The position numbers and the translations under genes are program-made. From NCBI RefSeq assembly GCF_004801315.1, contig NZ_SSNW01000001.1, positions 124,001-188,000 on the forward strand: a DNA stretch of 64,000 nt, in the 5' to 3' direction. Positions 19,745-31,522 of the stretch are shown here, in pieces (position 1 is the stretch's first letter; each line of letters begins with the position of its first letter). The notes beneath the pieces were generated by a model. It saw only the letters and a program-made list of their open reading frames with translations. It ran no database searches and was not told where the DNA came from. The DNA comes from Deinococcus sp. Arct2-2. Its GTDB lineage: Bacteria; Deinococcota; Deinococci; Deinococcales; Deinococcaceae.

Positions 19745-20404
19745 ATGAACCGACTGCCTTCTCCCCGCGAGCCTGTGAACGCCCTGACCCACTGGGCGGG
19801 AGCGGCTGCGGCCCTGATTGTGCTGGGGCCGCTGCTGTGGTGGGCGCACTCGCGCGCGCTGAGCCTGTGGCCTTTCGTGGTGTTCGGCGTCAGTATGGTG
19901 GCGCTCTACGCGGCCTCGGCCAGCTACCATTCCTTCCGGGCAGGCGAGCGCGGGCTGCTGTGGCTCCGCAAGTTGGATCACGCCGGAATTTTCTTGCTGA
20001 TCGCCGGAAGCTATACCCCGGTGGCCTACTACGGCCTAGAAGGCGTGTGGCGCGAAGCCGTGCTGTGGGTCATCTGGGGCATCGCTTTGGCCGGAATTAC
20101 CCTCAAGCTCGTTACCATGCGCCTGCCCCGCTGGATCAGTACGCTGCTCTACGCGGGCATGGGCTGGACGGCCTTGGCCCTGATGCCGCAACTGGTGAAG
20201 AATTTGCCCCCAGTGGCTATCTTCTGGCTGGCCGCAGGCGGCGTGATGTACTCGGTGGGCGCAGTCGTCTACGGCACCAAGCGCTGGCTGCCCGGCCCAC
20301 GCGGACGCATGTTTCCCAAACATTGGGGTTTTCATGAAGTCTGGCACCTGTTCGTGTTGGGCGGAACGGCGGCGCATGTGGCGATGATGTTTAGCTTAAG
20401 CTGA
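19745..20404 (+). CDS. Hemolysin III / YqfA-family (PAQR-like) membrane protein
   Basis: A 219-residue, seven-helix protein. Conserved elements of the HlyIII/PAQR superfamily are visible: [16 protein letters not shown] near the start, SASYHSFR in the early loop, [20 protein letters not shown], and [19 protein letters not shown] at the end. The His, Ser and Asp residues of these motifs form a zinc site in the superfamily. The bacterial role is uncertain, possibly lipid-related hydrolase or membrane homeostasis. It is a single-gene unit ended by a strong terminator. Confidence 0.92.
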   Translation: MNRLPSPREPVNALTHWAGAAAALIVLGPLLWWAHSRALSLWPFVVFGVSMVALYAASASYHSFRAGERGLLWLRKLDHAGIFLLIAGSYTPVAYYGLEGVWREAVLWVIWGIALAGITLKLVTMRLPRWISTLLYAGMGWTALALMPQLVKNLPPVAIFWLAAGGVMYSVGAVVYGTKRWLPGPRGRMFPKHWGFHEVWHLFVLGGTAAHVAMMFSLS

Positions 20405-20438
20405 CCCCGATCAAGTTCCACCGCTTGCTTATCAAATG

Positions 20439-20474
20439 AAACACCGCCCCACTCTCTAGCTGGGGGCGGTGTTT
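20439..20474. terminator. Bidirectional terminator between hlyIII-like and site-2 protease genes
   Basis: AAACACCGCCCC (20439-20450) pairs perfectly with GGGGCGGTGTTT (20463-20474), 12-bp stem, serving the two convergent genes. Confidence 0.85.
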
Positions 20475-20525
20475 AATTGTTGCTTCTGATCGCCAGTTCA
20501 TGCCGATCAGGGCAGGCGATTAGGC

Positions 20526-21134
20526 CTACCCCACAATGCCTAATACCCAAGTTTGTACGGTGCGAATGATTCCGTTGATAGGTTCGCGGGCCAGAAAGAT
20601 AAAGCCCATGACCAATAAGAAGCTAAACGGCAGTGCTTCAAATTGCGCGAGGCTGCGGCCCAATGACGGCACGAGTGCGCCCAGAATGCGGCTGCCATCC
20701 AACAGAGGGATAGGAATGAGATTGAAGACGGCCAACACGACATTGATGCCTAGAACGGTGAGCAAGACCTGAAACGTCAAGTCGTTTTGGGGCAGGACAC
20801 GCAGCAAAATGGCGGCAACAAAAGCAATGAGCAGGTTGCTGATAGGGCCTGCTGCCGACACCCAGAGTACGCCCCAGCGCCCCAAATTGGCCGGATTGAT
20901 GGGCACAGGCTTGGCGAATCCGAAGCCTGCCACCAAGAGCAGCAGCGTGCCCAGCGGGTCGAGGTGCTTGCCCGGATTGAGGGTGACTCGCCCGTAGCGG
21001 CGCGGTGTGGGGTCTCCCAATTTATCGGCCACATACGCATGGGCAAATTCGTGCACGGTCAGGGACAGGGCGAGAGCCAGCGCGATAATGACGAACGCGG
21101 TAGGGTTGGAGTTCAGCAGACTGAGAAGGCCCAT
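20526..21134 (-). CDS. Site-2 protease family (M50) intramembrane metalloprotease
   Basis: A 202-residue membrane protein. The zinc site is HEFAH in [19 protein letters not shown]. The second motif is [14 protein letters not shown], whose Asp is the third zinc ligand. Between them are [21 protein letters not shown] and [12 protein letters not shown], as in compact Rv2869/SpoIVFB-like members without a PDZ domain. It would cleave transmembrane substrates, which are not identifiable here. A TAGAAT box lies 9 nt upstream of the ATG, so it is probably transcribed separately from the cca operon just upstream. Confidence 0.92.
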   Translation of the reverse strand: MGLLSLLNSNPTAFVIIALALALSLTVHEFAHAYVADKLGDPTPRRYGRVTLNPGKHLDPLGTLLLLVAGFGFAKPVPINPANLGRWGVLWVSAAGPISNLLIAFVAAILLRVLPQNDLTFQVLLTVLGINVVLAVFNLIPIPLLDGSRILGALVPSLGRSLAQFEALPFSFLLVMGFIFLAREPINGIIRTVQTWVLGIVG

Positions 21135-21202
21135 AGACTCAGCATTCTATGGGCAAGCCGCAGCGCGAACAGAGACCATTCTTCCCACCCGTTTAAATGG
21201 TG

Positions 21203-21820
21203 TTAAGGCAGCAGCGCAATGGTGCTTTGCAACCCCGCCCACAGCGGCGCGGTGGCCTGTTGCAGTGCGCCAGTCAGGAACAGGGCCGTCCAAGCGAGGG
21301 CGGGCAGCAGCGTGCCGCGCAGAGGCCGGGGCAGGCGCGGCAACTGGGCAATGTGGCCCAACATGCGCCCCAAATCCAGCTCCGGCAGCGGCAAAAAGTT
21401 GAACAGGGCGTGCAGGCACAGGCCGTAAGCGGCGCGGCCCAGTCCGGTGCCGATCACGTCGGCGGTGGCGGGCAGGAGTTGTTGTTGGGCACGCTGGAGG
21501 GCCAGCAGCACGAGGGCAAAGGCCAGCAGGGTCACGGGGCCACTCAGCAGTGCAGCGGCAGCCTTCGCCCCGCGCAAGGCCAGCGGCACGGGCCGGGGCA
21601 GGGCCACCCCGATCAGCAGGTGCAGCGCCAGCCGCCACAGGTCAAGGTGGACGGCAGGTTCAGGCCAACCGAAGCCCGCTTGCACGGCGCTTCTGTCCCC
21701 CCAATGGGCCGCGAGCCGGGCTTGTACCACTCCCTTCAGAAGCATGCCTGCCAGCAGCGCGGCGACTTGCACCAGCAACAGCAGCGGTTCGGTGGTCAGC
21801 AGGGTCAGTGGGCCAATCAT
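21203..21820 (-). CDS. Degenerate site-2 protease paralogue (zinc motif lost)
   Basis: A 205-residue hydrophobic protein. It aligns by eye with the adjacent site-2 protease along most of its length: GD at the same spacing, [12 protein letters not shown] against [20 protein letters not shown] against KPVPINPAN, and [15 protein letters not shown] against [15 protein letters not shown]. The HEFAH position instead reads LLKGVVQAR, so the zinc-binding His-Glu-His is gone, although the Asp of the second motif may remain. The frame is intact, and it starts by ATGA overlap with cca. A pseudoprotease role (substrate binding or regulation of its neighbour) is an inference. Confidence 0.75.
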   Translation of the reverse strand: MIGPLTLLTTEPLLLLVQVAALLAGMLLKGVVQARLAAHWGDRSAVQAGFGWPEPAVHLDLWRLALHLLIGVALPRPVPLALRGAKAAAALLSGPVTLLAFALVLLALQRAQQQLLPATADVIGTGLGRAAYGLCLHALFNFLPLPELDLGRMLGHIAQLPRLPRPLRGTLLPALAWTALFLTGALQQATAPLWAGLQSTIALLP

Positions 21821-22947
21821 GGTGAGAGGTGGCTCTGTACATAACGGGTCAGCGCCGCCCGTTCATCCTCTGCCGACTGCACTTGGCCCACTGCCCGCAG
21901 CCCCGCCAAATAAGCCAGTGCCGCGCCGATCTCTTTGCCTGCCGGAACGCCCAGCGCCACCACGTCGCGCCCAGTCAACGGCGTGTAGGCGTCCGGGCGC
22001 AACAATCGCCGCAGGATTCGTTCGGAGCTGCCATCTGGAAACGGCGTGTCAGACAGGGCGCGGGCGAGTAGCGCGGCGGGCTTGTCGCCCAGATTCAGGC
22101 GGGCGGCCAAGTCGGCGGGATTCGGCGCGGCGTGCAGCAATGCGGCGGCATAGGTTTGAAAAGTGACTGTCGCGCCGCTGTATTGCTGGGCATCCAGTGC
22201 GTCTAGCAGCGGCAAACTGGCAAGCGGCAAGAGTTCGCCCGCGCCCCAAGTTTCCAGCATTCGGGCGGCCCGTCCGGGGCGAGGTTCGTCTAGCAGCAAC
22301 CGCAGTTCGGCCCACAGGCGCGGAGTGTGTTCGGACATCTTCAGGGCGTTTGGAACTTGCGCCAATAGGTCAGGATGGGCCGCCAAGTCCAGCCGCGCCG
22401 CCAACCGTGCCGCCCGCACCAATCGGCTGGCATCCTCATAGAAGGAGCCGGAATGCAGGGGCCGCAGTACCCGTGCCTCTACATCGGGCAGGCCGCCGAC
22501 TACGTCCAGCAGGTGCATTCCTTCACCCAGCACCAGCGCCAGCGCATTGAGGCCAAAATCGCGCCGCTGCAAGTCTTCGGCAAGGGTTCCGGGTGCGGGC
22601 ACGGGGTTGCCGCCCGCCACCGGGTACGTTTCGCGGCGGGTACGGATCAGGTCTACGGTTCGGCCACCCGGCAGGGTCACGGTGGCATTGCCAAACGCGG
22701 GGTGAAAGGTGAAGGGGAGGCCTGTAGCCGTTGCCAAAGCCTGAAGATCTGCGCCTTCTATCGCCAGATCGAGGTCAGGGGATTTTGTAGCCGACAGCCC
22801 CAGCAAGCCGTCCCGCACCGCGCCGCCTACCAACGCCACAGTTGCCCCCGCCGGAGCCTTCGACGCCAAGTCGATCAACCAGCGTTGATCGTTTGGGGGA
22901 AGGCTGCCCCAGACGGCGTTTGCTTCTTCTTCCAACTCGTTAATCAC
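21817..22947 (-). CDS. CCA tRNA nucleotidyltransferase / poly(A) polymerase family
   Basis: A 376-residue class II nucleotidyltransferase. The head has [14 protein letters not shown] (residues 38-50) and the catalytic acidic pair D58/D60 in [10 protein letters not shown]. Then come [34 protein letters not shown] and the neck motif [17 protein letters not shown]. Such proteins repair or add the CCA tail of tRNAs; in some bacteria the job is split between an A-adding and a CC-adding enzyme, and the sequence alone does not tell which this is. It overlaps both neighbours by 4 nt (ATGA), forming an operon with the HtrA-like gene and the degenerate protease. Confidence 0.9.
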   Translation of the reverse strand: MINELEEEANAVWGSLPPNDQRWLIDLASKAPAGATVALVGGAVRDGLLGLSATKSPDLDLAIEGADLQALATATGLPFTFHPAFGNATVTLPGGRTVDLIRTRRETYPVAGGNPVPAPGTLAEDLQRRDFGLNALALVLGEGMHLLDVVGGLPDVEARVLRPLHSGSFYEDASRLVRAARLAARLDLAAHPDLLAQVPNALKMSEHTPRLWAELRLLLDEPRPGRAARMLETWGAGELLPLASLPLLDALDAQQYSGATVTFQTYAAALLHAAPNPADLAARLNLGDKPAALLARALSDTPFPDGSSERILRRLLRPDAYTPLTGRDVVALGVPAGKEIGAALAYLAGLRAVGQVQSAEDERAALTRYVQSHLSP

Positions 22948-24224
22948 TGAAAAGCGGCGGCGTCCAGCGTGACCTTCACCTCACGGGTTTTGCCCGCATT
23001 CACCACCTTCAGCGTTACTGTGTCGCCTTCCTTCTTGTCTATCAAAGCGGCTTGCAGGTCTTCCAGTGCGTCTACGGGCAGGCCGTCAGCGGCTACGATC
23101 ACATCACCGCCCAACTGAATCGCTCCGCCCCGGAAGGCTTGGGTATCGGTGCCGCCGCGCAGTCCGGCCCGTGCCGCAGGCGTTCCCGGCTCTACCCCGC
23201 CCACCACCAGCCCCGATACAGGCAGATTGAGGGTGCTTTTGCCCTCGCTGGACAGCATGCTGAGACCCACCGCCACGTTGCGTGCGCCGCCCGCCGTGCG
23301 CTGCTGCACCACCAAACCGGGCGTGACTCCGGTCAGTTTGGGCGCAAGCACCACGCCGCCGCCCGCAGCCTGAAGGCGGGGCAACAGGTTTTTGGCCGCG
23401 TTGATGGGAATGGCAAAGCCCACGCCCGCACTCTGAGACGCGCCGCTAGCCCCGCTGGGAGAATAAATTTGGGTGTTGATACCGATCACGCGCCCGCCGC
23501 TGTCTAAGAGTGGGCCACCGCTGTTACCGGGATTGATGGCCGCGTCAGTCTGAATGGCCTTTTGGGTAATGCCCTCACCGCTGCCGCTGGTAGAAAAGCC
23601 AATGGGAATCTGGCGGGCGGTGCTGCTCACGATGCCTTCGGTCACACTAAAATCCAGCCCGAACGGAGCGCCCATCGCCACTGCTTTTTGGCCCACCTGC
23701 AACGTGTCCGAATTGCCCAGCGGAATCGGTTTGATCAGGCCCGCAGCCAACCCTTCCGGGCGAATCAGGGCGAGGTCGTATTGCGGGGCCAGCCCGATGA
23801 CTTTGGCGGTCACCGTATCCGTGCGGCCCATCACGCGAACGCGGATTCTGTCGGCGGCTCCCGCACCCGCCTCTCCTGCCACCACATGATAATTGGTCAG
23901 AATATCGCCCTCGGCATTCACGAAAAAGCCGCTGCCGACGCCCTGCTGAACTTGCGTTTCTTCTGTGCCACCGCCAAACATCCAGCCGAAGGGATCGCTG
24001 CTGGCGATGTCTTGCTCGGTGCTGATATAGACCAGTCCCGGCTCGAACCGCCGCACGATGTCGATGGTATTCAGTTCGTTCTGCAACTTGGCAGCGGCTT
24101 CGTTGGGCTGCGTAACTGGCGCGGGCGCACCCGCATTGCCTATCGGCACTTGATCTCTGAGCAACGTCGCGCCCAAGCCAAGTCCAGCGAGTACCAATGC
24201 AATTCCAATTAAACGAGCCTTCAT
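22944..24224 (-). CDS. HtrA/DegP-like serine protease with PDZ domain
   Basis: A 426-residue envelope protease. It has an N-terminal signal-anchor ([18 protein letters not shown]), then a trypsin fold with catalytic triad H113 ([10 protein letters not shown]), D150 (PQYDLALIR) and S235 ([10 protein letters not shown]). A C-terminal PDZ domain (about 330-420) contains [18 protein letters not shown] and [22 protein letters not shown]. HtrA proteins degrade or refold damaged exported proteins. It is the first gene of a three-gene operon. A TACAAT box lies 7 nt upstream of the ATG. Confidence 0.94.
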   Translation of the reverse strand: MKARLIGIALVLAGLGLGATLLRDQVPIGNAGAPAPVTQPNEAAAKLQNELNTIDIVRRFEPGLVYISTEQDIASSDPFGWMFGGGTEETQVQQGVGSGFFVNAEGDILTNYHVVAGEAGAGAADRIRVRVMGRTDTVTAKVIGLAPQYDLALIRPEGLAAGLIKPIPLGNSDTLQVGQKAVAMGAPFGLDFSVTEGIVSSTARQIPIGFSTSGSGEGITQKAIQTDAAINPGNSGGPLLDSGGRVIGINTQIYSPSGASGASQSAGVGFAIPINAAKNLLPRLQAAGGGVVLAPKLTGVTPGLVVQQRTAGGARNVAVGLSMLSSEGKSTLNLPVSGLVVGGVEPGTPAARAGLRGGTDTQAFRGGAIQLGGDVIVAADGLPVDALEDLQAALIDKKEGDTVTLKVVNAGKTREVKVTLDAAAFQ

Positions 24225-24401
24225 AGGGGGAATTGTAGGGGCGCGTCGGGGGCATGTGGGTTACGTGGTCTGGGAAGTGGGCTAAGGCTGACTGACAGGA
24301 GCGTGCCGCCCCAATGCTTGGGCTGAAAACCTAAGAGTTGGAACGGCACTGCTTTTGTCTTTTTTTATCTTTCGCTCTCGTCTTTTCCTTGCAACGTGGC
24401 T
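24225..24401. other. Intergenic region between htrA-like and hslO genes
   Basis: Holds the -10 box of the HtrA gene (ATTGTA on the plus strand at 24232-24237). It also has a potential hairpin CGTGCCG...CGGCAC (about 24302-24348) followed on the plus strand by a T-rich run. No ORF. Confidence 0.45.
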
Positions 24402-25313
<912 letters not shown>

Positions 25314-25625
25314 CAGGGAATCTTACATGAAGGCACTCAAGGCTGATGTGGGACGACTTGCATTCAGCCTGCCGAGGTTTGACCGCGCCGAAGGAAGACC
25401 TGCTTGGCCCGCCGTAAGTCAGGCTCAAGCTTTTGCCAGAACGCCTTCTTGAGTCTTTTTATATCCGGTGCAATGTGCTGGCGGGCCTTCGCAGGCTTGT
25501 CTGACGCGGGCAGCCTTCACCCTTGATGGTTGTCCTAACGCGCGCTCATGTCTCCTCTCTAATCTGCCTTTCCATTTCCCGAATGTCCACCCGAAGTGAG
25601 TCATTCGCCGAATCCAAGGAGAACC
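25314..25625. other. Divergent intergenic region between hslO and a solute-binding lipoprotein gene
   Basis: 312 bp holding promoters for both genes. The hslO -10 (ATCTTA on the plus strand, 25320-25325) is clear. For the rightward gene no well-spaced -35/-10 pair was convincing. A SD, AAGGAG, lies 4-9 nt upstream of ATG 25626. The long minus-strand frame crossing here is a shadow of the rightward gene. Confidence 0.5.
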
Positions 25626-27380
25626 ATGAACCGACCTCTTTCCCCCAAAAAAGCCCTCAGCGCCGCCGCGCTTGCCACCATCGCCCTCACTCTGGCTGCT
25701 TGCAACCAACAGGGCAAAACCGGCGCGTCCAGCACGCTCGTGGTGCAGGAATCCGCCGACATTCCCACGCTTGATCCCGGCACGACCTACGACACGGGCA
25801 GCGGCCAAGTCGTAGAGAACCTGTACGAAACGCTGCTGACCTATAAGGGCAACAGTCTGACCGAGCTTGCGCCGCTGCTGGCAACCGAGTGGACAGAAGG
25901 CGACGGTGGGCGCGAGTACCGTTTTACGTTGCGTGAAGGCGTCAAGTTTCATACCGGAAACGACTTCAAGTGTGCCGACGCCGAATACACCTTCCGCCGG
26001 AATCTGGTGACCAATACGGGCGAAAGCGGTAACTGGTTCATGTCCGAAAGCTTGCTGGGCACGGGCGCGAACGCCAACGACGACAAGTCCATCACTTGGC
26101 AGCGCATCGCGGGTGTCGTGAGGTGCGACGGCGAAACACTCGTGTTTGCCCTGCCCAAGCCTGACCCGGCCTTCTTGGCAAAGCTGGCCTATACCGGCCA
26201 AAGCATCGTGGACAGCGCCCATGCCAAAAAAATTGGTGAGTGGGACGGCACCGAAGCCACGTGGAAGGCAGCCGTGGGCAAAGACCTGATGGGCAGCCCT
26301 CTGGCTAAAGATCCCAGCGGCACTGGAGCCTACCGTCTGAATCAAAAAACGGCCACCTCCCTGAGCGCCACCGCGTTCGACGGCTACTGGGGCGACAAGG
26401 CCCAGATCAAAAACGTGATTCTTCAGCTGGTGCCGGAGCAGGCCGCCCGAATTCAAGCCTTCGAGAAAGGCGACGCCGATTTGATTGAAACTGGTGGACG
26501 CTCGATCATTGAGGAGCAATTGAAGGGCAAACCCGGTATTGCCATCGTGGACGATTTGCCCGATACAGGCGCGTTCGGGTTCTCTATGAACCAGAACATG
26601 AAGGACGCCACCAAAATTGGTAGCGGCAAGCTGGACGGCAAGGGCATTCCGGCCAACTTTTTGAGTGACGGAGACGTGCGCCGGGGCTTTGTGGCCGCCT
26701 TCAACGTGCCGCAGTACATCGAGGAAGTTCAGGCGGGCAAGGGCGAACCTCGCAACTTCCTCTTGCCCGATACCTTCCCCGGCTACGACAAGAATCTGGT
26801 TGCGCCCAAGTTTGACCTAGACGCCGCCCGCGCCGCCTTCCAGAAGGCTTGGAACGGCGAGGTGTGGAAGAACGGCTTTACGCTGAACGCCACCTACCGC
26901 GCCGGAAGCGTGACGGCCCAGACGGGCATGGAACTGCTGAAACAGAACGTGGAATCGCTGAATCCCAAGTTCAAGGTCAACATCGTCGCTAAGCAGTGGT
27001 CAGACATCCTGAGTGACGGCGCGGCGGGCAAAGAACTGATGATCATTACGGGCTGGGCACCCGATTACGCCGACCCAGACAACTACGTGCACACCTTTTA
27101 CAGCAGCGACGGCTACTACCAGCCCCGCCTGAACTTTAAGGACACGCAGTTGGATGCTTGGATCAACGAGGCCCGCAGCACCACCGATACGGCCCGCCGC
27201 AACACCCTGTACAGCGACATTGCCCGCCGTGCCGCAGATCAGGCGTACTACGTGTTGCTGCCCAGCAATCCCGGTATTCTGGCCTACCGTGACACCCTCA
27301 AGGGCATCAGCGCCGACGCCTTTAACCCGATGCTCTCGTTCCGCACGGGGACGCTCTGGAAGGCGCTTAGCAAAGGCTGA
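25626..27380 (+). CDS. Oligopeptide-type ABC transporter substrate-binding lipoprotein
   Basis: A 584-residue family-5 extracellular solute-binding protein. Lipoprotein signal [22 protein letters not shown], Cys in LAAC. The mature domain starts with [32 protein letters not shown] and continues with [30 protein letters not shown], the hallmark of Dpp/Opp/Nik binding proteins. [18 protein letters not shown] near the C-terminus is also typical. The ligand is probably peptide or a similar small molecule. No permease or ATPase genes are adjacent, so it must work with components encoded elsewhere. ATG 25626 follows a SD. Confidence 0.93.
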   Translation: MNRPLSPKKALSAAALATIALTLAACNQQGKTGASSTLVVQESADIPTLDPGTTYDTGSGQVVENLYETLLTYKGNSLTELAPLLATEWTEGDGGREYRFTLREGVKFHTGNDFKCADAEYTFRRNLVTNTGESGNWFMSESLLGTGANANDDKSITWQRIAGVVRCDGETLVFALPKPDPAFLAKLAYTGQSIVDSAHAKKIGEWDGTEATWKAAVGKDLMGSPLAKDPSGTGAYRLNQKTATSLSATAFDGYWGDKAQIKNVILQLVPEQAARIQAFEKGDADLIETGGRSIIEEQLKGKPGIAIVDDLPDTGAFGFSMNQNMKDATKIGSGKLDGKGIPANFLSDGDVRRGFVAAFNVPQYIEEVQAGKGEPRNFLLPDTFPGYDKNLVAPKFDLDAARAAFQKAWNGEVWKNGFTLNATYRAGSVTAQTGMELLKQNVESLNPKFKVNIVAKQWSDILSDGAAGKELMIITGWAPDYADPDNYVHTFYSSDGYYQPRLNFKDTQLDAWINEARSTTDTARRNTLYSDIARRAADQAYYVLLPSNPGILAYRDTLKGISADAFNPMLSFRTGTLWKALSKG

Positions 27381-27467
27381 AGCGTTGAGTACTTGAACTG
27401 CCGTTCCTTGAGTGGGACGGCGGTTTGTGTTTGGGTGAGTGGGAGTTGGAGGGCGTCTAAGGGTCTA

Positions 27468-28576
27468 ATACGGATTCCGAATAAAGATGCCATACTGGAG
27501 GGATCAACAAGTTCTATTCTCCGGTGAAGTTTCAGCATCAAGCTGATGAGTTCTGGGCGATTTACCGCGTGAGTACCTGTGCGGTGGAGCGACGACGGGC
27601 GCAATTCTTCGCGCTGCTGGCCGAAGGGCGAAGTGAAGGTGATGTCATGGACATCACCACATATGGGGTGCGCTCCGCTCGCTACGTGGTTGATCGCTAT
27701 CACCAGTTCGGTTTGAAGGGCTTGCAAGATGGACGGCGGGACAATCGGGGGGCACCACGCGTCTTAACCGCTGACGAGCAGCAAGCACTTGCGGCTCAGT
27801 TGCACGCAGATGTTGAGCAGGGCGTGGTGTGGGAAGGCAAGCGGCTTCAAGAGTGGATCAAAGAGCAGTTTGGCAAAGAGGTGTATCTGGGCCGCACCTA
27901 TGAATTCATGCGTGCCGCCGGGTTCTCCCCCCAGAAGCCCCGTCCACAGCATGTCAAAGGCGATCCGGAGGCCAAAGAAGCCTTCAAAACAAAGTCTTAG
28001 GGGAGGCGCTCCGCCGTGCGGAGCGTCTCCATCCTCGGGTCTCTCTGTGGGCGATGGACGAACATCGTCTGGGTCTCAAGCCCATCCTTCGGACAGCGTG
28101 GGCACCGACGGGGCAGCCGTTCAGTTGCCCCGTACATCCCCGCTATGAATGGCTCTACATTTATGCCTTTGTCAATCCAGAAACCGGGGAAAGTCGCTTC
28201 TGGATCGTTCCCGCGCTCAATCAACAGGCCTATCAAGCTGTTCTCGCGGCCTGTGCCACCAGTGTCGGAGCGGGCCAAGATCATCACGTCGTGCTGGTGG
28301 AAGACAACGGAGGCTTTCATGTCCCGGCCAAGCCGGGACATCCACTCGGGATCGAGATTGTGCGCCTCCCCCCCTATGCCCCAGAACTGCAACCTGTCGA
28401 ACGTGTCTGGCACCTCACCGATGCCTCCATCGCTAACACCTGTCCGGACAACTTTGACGCATTGGAACAAGCAGTGGGGAAGCAATGTGCATGGCTCGAA
28501 ACTCAACCTGACCTCATCACCCAACACACGCTCTTCCACTGGTGGCCTTTGTGTCAGAATTAATCGGAATCCGTAT
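27468..28576 (+). mobile_element. IS630-type insertion sequence, about 1.1 kb
   Basis: Near-perfect terminal inverted repeats start with ATACGGATTCCGA (27468-27480) and end with TCGGAATCCGTAT (28564-28576). TA-rich dinucleotides adjoin both ends, as expected for TA-targeting IS630 elements. Inside are two overlapping-phase frames encoding one transposase. Outside, the flanks (GTCTAAGGGTCTA on the left, AGGGGGTCAAGGGCAC on the right) belong to one interspersed repeat copy, so the element landed in a non-coding repeat. Confidence 0.85.
27524..28563 (+). CDS. IS630-family transposase in two frames (needs -1 shift)
   Basis: Frame one (27524-28000) encodes the N-terminal winged-helix/HTH part: DITTYGVRSARYVVDRYHQFGLKGLQDGRR and a linker to EAKEAFKTKS. 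Frame two continues it as NKVLGEALRRAERLHPRVSLWAMDEHRLGL and carries the DDE residues: D in AMDEHRLGL, D in VLVEDNGGFHV, E in PPYAPELQPVERVWHL. A -1 shift near TTCAAAACAAAG (27981-27992) joins them. IS630 elements often use programmed frameshifting, but the site here is not a textbook X-XXY-YYZ heptamer, so a lesion is possible too. Confidence 0.8.
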
Positions 28577-28865
28577 AAGGGGGTCAAGGGCACTCGCTAC
28601 GCTCACTCCTCCCACCCCGCTGCTTTGCAGCGCCCCTCCCCCGCAAGGGTGGAGGGATAAAAGCAGGAGCAAGAATCGTGGGCTTTTAGCTCCCTCACCC
28701 TTGGCTTGCAAAGCTCCGCAGGAGAGGGGGGAGGGCTGGGAACTCGCAGAGCTGCGCGGCAGAGGGGGTGGGGGGAGTGAGCGTAGCGATTCCCCTTGCC
28801 CTTCCTTAGACCCTCAGCCCTTAGACCCTTAGACTTCCTGCCCCATCTTCCCCCGCCGCGCCGCG
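28577..28865. repeat. Interspersed intergenic repeat (copy E), right part
   Basis: Carries CTCCTCCCACCCCGCTGC, a CCCTCCCCCGCAAGGG palindrome, GAGGGCTGGGAACTCGCAG, then GTGAGCGTAGCGATTCCCC and CCTCAGCCCTTAGACCCTTAGAC. The copy is split by the IS630-type element at 27468-28576. The 3' end contains the promoter of the response regulator gene. Confidence 0.7.
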
Positions 28866-28871
28866 TATTCT
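28866..28871 (+). promoter_or_regulatory. -10 box for the response regulator gene (leaderless)
   Basis: TATTCT ends 6 nt before ATG 28878; no SD. Confidence 0.5.
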
Positions 28872-28877
28872 GCGCCT

Positions 28878-29573
<696 letters not shown>

Positions 29574-29585
29574 GAAAACCGTGAA

Positions 29586-29700
29586 TGATGAGTGGTCAGT
29601 AGTGAGTGATAAGGGCGGGACGCTTCGCAGGGATCGTAGAACGTGGATTGTGGGTTGGGCTGTTTCTACAATCTACGTTCTACATTCCTGCTACTCGCCG
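29586..29700. repeat. Palindromic intergenic repeat, second family (copy 1)
   Basis: GTAGAACGTGGATTGT at 29636-29651 pairs with 29668-29683 with a single mismatch. It is preceded by GACGCTTCGCAGGGATC. The same GATCGTAGAACGTGG / GTGGATCGTGG words recur at 47550-47710. It lies between two convergent genes and may also work as a terminator. Confidence 0.65.
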
Positions 29701-30909
29701 CACTTCCTCGGCAATCACTTCTAACGCTCCGGCTGGCCCGATTCGCGTTATGCCTGCCAGTGCAGCGCGGGCGCGGCGGGGGCCGTCTTGCATCAGCGCA
29801 CGCACTTCGGCAGCGAGGGTGGCTGGGTTGGCATCTACCACACTCAGCGCCTCGCCCAGCAGGCGGCCCTGCCTGCGGGCAAATCCTGCGGTGAATTGCG
29901 GGCCAGCCGTCGCAAAGGCCACCACTGGTTTGCCCAGTCCGGCCAATTGTTCGTTAGCGGTGCCTGCTGTCCCAATGGCTACATCTGCGGCGTGGGCAAT
30001 GGCCCCGAATGCGCCGCGCAGCACAGGCACACGCATACTTTCGCCCACTGCATAAGCCTCCGTTTCACCGTGAATGTCCAGTGTCCAGCCAGCGGGCAGG
30101 GTCACACTGTCCCAGTCGTGCGGCCATGCCACCAGCGCGGCCAGTTCGGGGAAGCGGGCGGCGGCCAGCAGCATCAGCGGCAGGCTTTGGCGGTGGTCTT
30201 CGCGGGAGCCGGGGATCAGGGCCAGCACGGGCTTTTGATGCGTGAACTGGCTCAGATCGCGTTCGGGGGCGGCCAGCACATCCATCGCAAAACTGCCTGC
30301 CCAGCGTGCGGCCACACCCCGCGCCGCGTAGTAGGCAGCGGTGGGGGCATCCCGTACAAACACGGCCCGCGCCCCCGCTGCCAGCCGCAGTTCGTAGGGC
30401 ATCGGCAGGTTGGCCCCCAGCGCGTTCAGTTCTTGCATGGCCCCGCGCACGCCTAAGCCTTCCAAGTATTGTGCGCTCAGCAGAGGTTGCACATGAATCA
30501 GCCCAATCCCGGCCCGCCGCGCCGCCAACGTGCCTACCATCAGGGCGTAGGCGTCGCCTACCACCACTATTACACCCGCGCCGCGTGCCCCCCGCACGGC
30601 GTCTTGCCATTGCCCCAGCGACTCTTGCACCAAGCCCGCCGCTACATCTGCCCGCAAATTTCCTACGCTGCCGAAGGGGAAACCGCCGCTTGGCAGCCTC
30701 AGCACCTGGCCTACCTGCACCGCTCCCGGTACGCTCCCATACGCTTTGCCTTCTCCTACCAGCGGGCAGTAGCGCACGGGCAAACGCAGCAAGCGGGCCA
30801 ACCGCGCTCCGATCAGGTCTTCTGCCGTGCCGTTGGAAATCAGCAAGGCGGGCTTGGCGTCAGAATCAGCCTTAGGGGTGGGGGAGAGCGGCAGGCCAGC
30901 AAGGGTCAC
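29680..30909 (-). CDS. Lipid-A-disaccharide-synthase-related protein
   Basis: A 409-residue GT-B glycosyltransferase-like protein. The N-terminus reads [23 protein letters not shown]; the C-terminal half has [31 protein letters not shown] and [24 protein letters not shown], the nucleotide-sugar-binding region of LpxB-like enzymes. It fits the family annotated as lipid-A-disaccharide-synthase-related, found in cyanobacteria and Deinococcus, which have no or unusual lipid A, so the acceptor is unknown. GTG start with AGGATA (plus strand) giving a TATCCT -10 box 7 nt upstream. Confidence 0.85.
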   Translation of the reverse strand: MTLAGLPLSPTPKADSDAKPALLISNGTAEDLIGARLARLLRLPVRYCPLVGEGKAYGSVPGAVQVGQVLRLPSGGFPFGSVGNLRADVAAGLVQESLGQWQDAVRGARGAGVIVVVGDAYALMVGTLAARRAGIGLIHVQPLLSAQYLEGLGVRGAMQELNALGANLPMPYELRLAAGARAVFVRDAPTAAYYAARGVAARWAGSFAMDVLAAPERDLSQFTHQKPVLALIPGSREDHRQSLPLMLLAAARFPELAALVAWPHDWDSVTLPAGWTLDIHGETEAYAVGESMRVPVLRGAFGAIAHAADVAIGTAGTANEQLAGLGKPVVAFATAGPQFTAGFARRQGRLLGEALSVVDANPATLAAEVRALMQDGPRRARAALAGITRIGPAGALEVIAEEVRRVAGM

Positions 30910-31039
30910 GCCCCGCAGGATACCTGTGCCGGGGCTGCCGCTCTCATGCCGCCTTTGTCTTCTTCTGGATCAGGGCGCGGGCGGGGGCCAAACATGGTAG
31001 GAATACGGCCAGATATGCCTGCCCTCATCGCTACCCCTC

Positions 31040-31459
31040 ATGAGTGACTTCGACGCCCTGCAAGCGGCCATCCGCCGTCATGCCGAGGCTCGGCAGGCCG
31101 AACAGCGGGCGTGCGAGGCCTTTATCAATGCGCTGTATCACGCCCTGAGGACGGCCAGCGGCCCCGGTTTGCCCCTCAACAATGTCACGCTGGACTTTAC
31201 GCCCGATCCCGCCAACCGCCTGCGTCCCGCTCCCCCCGGCGGCTGGGTGGCGGCGTGGCTGCGGCTGGGCCTATGTGAAGTGCTGGTGCGGGTGCGGCGC
31301 GTAGAGGGCCTGTTTCAGGGCGAATATGGCGCGGGCGGCAGCTTCCGGCTAGAGCGCATTTCGGAAGACGATTTGATTGCGCTGGCCCGCCAATTGCTGC
31401 GCGATGTGGCCGCCACCTATGCCAGCGAACCCTCTGGAACCGCCAGCCAACTCAATTGA
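31040..31459 (+). CDS. Hypothetical protein
   Basis: A 139-residue soluble protein. An N-terminal charged helix (FDALQAAIRRHAEARQAEQRACEAFINALYHAL) is followed by a beta-rich part (NVTLDFTPDPANRL, GGWVAAWLRLGLCEVLVRVRRVEGLFQGEYGAGGSFRLERI) and a C-terminal helix (EDDLIALARQLLRDVAATYA). I do not recognise the family. Codon use matches the neighbours. It runs in the same direction as the hydrolase gene 63 bp downstream but is separately spaced. Confidence 0.7.
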   Translation: MSDFDALQAAIRRHAEARQAEQRACEAFINALYHALRTASGPGLPLNNVTLDFTPDPANRLRPAPPGGWVAAWLRLGLCEVLVRVRRVEGLFQGEYGAGGSFRLERISEDDLIALARQLLRDVAATYASEPSGTASQLN

Positions 31460-31522
31460 AGGGAAGGCAGATATCAACCAAAGTTACAATCGCTTCACTC
31501 ACCAAGACTGAACGATAGGTTC

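Noticed and set aside
25425..26519. Long minus-strand ORF (364 aa)
   Set aside because: It is antisense to the solute-binding lipoprotein gene, has no family-like motif and mirrors the high-GC third positions of that gene.
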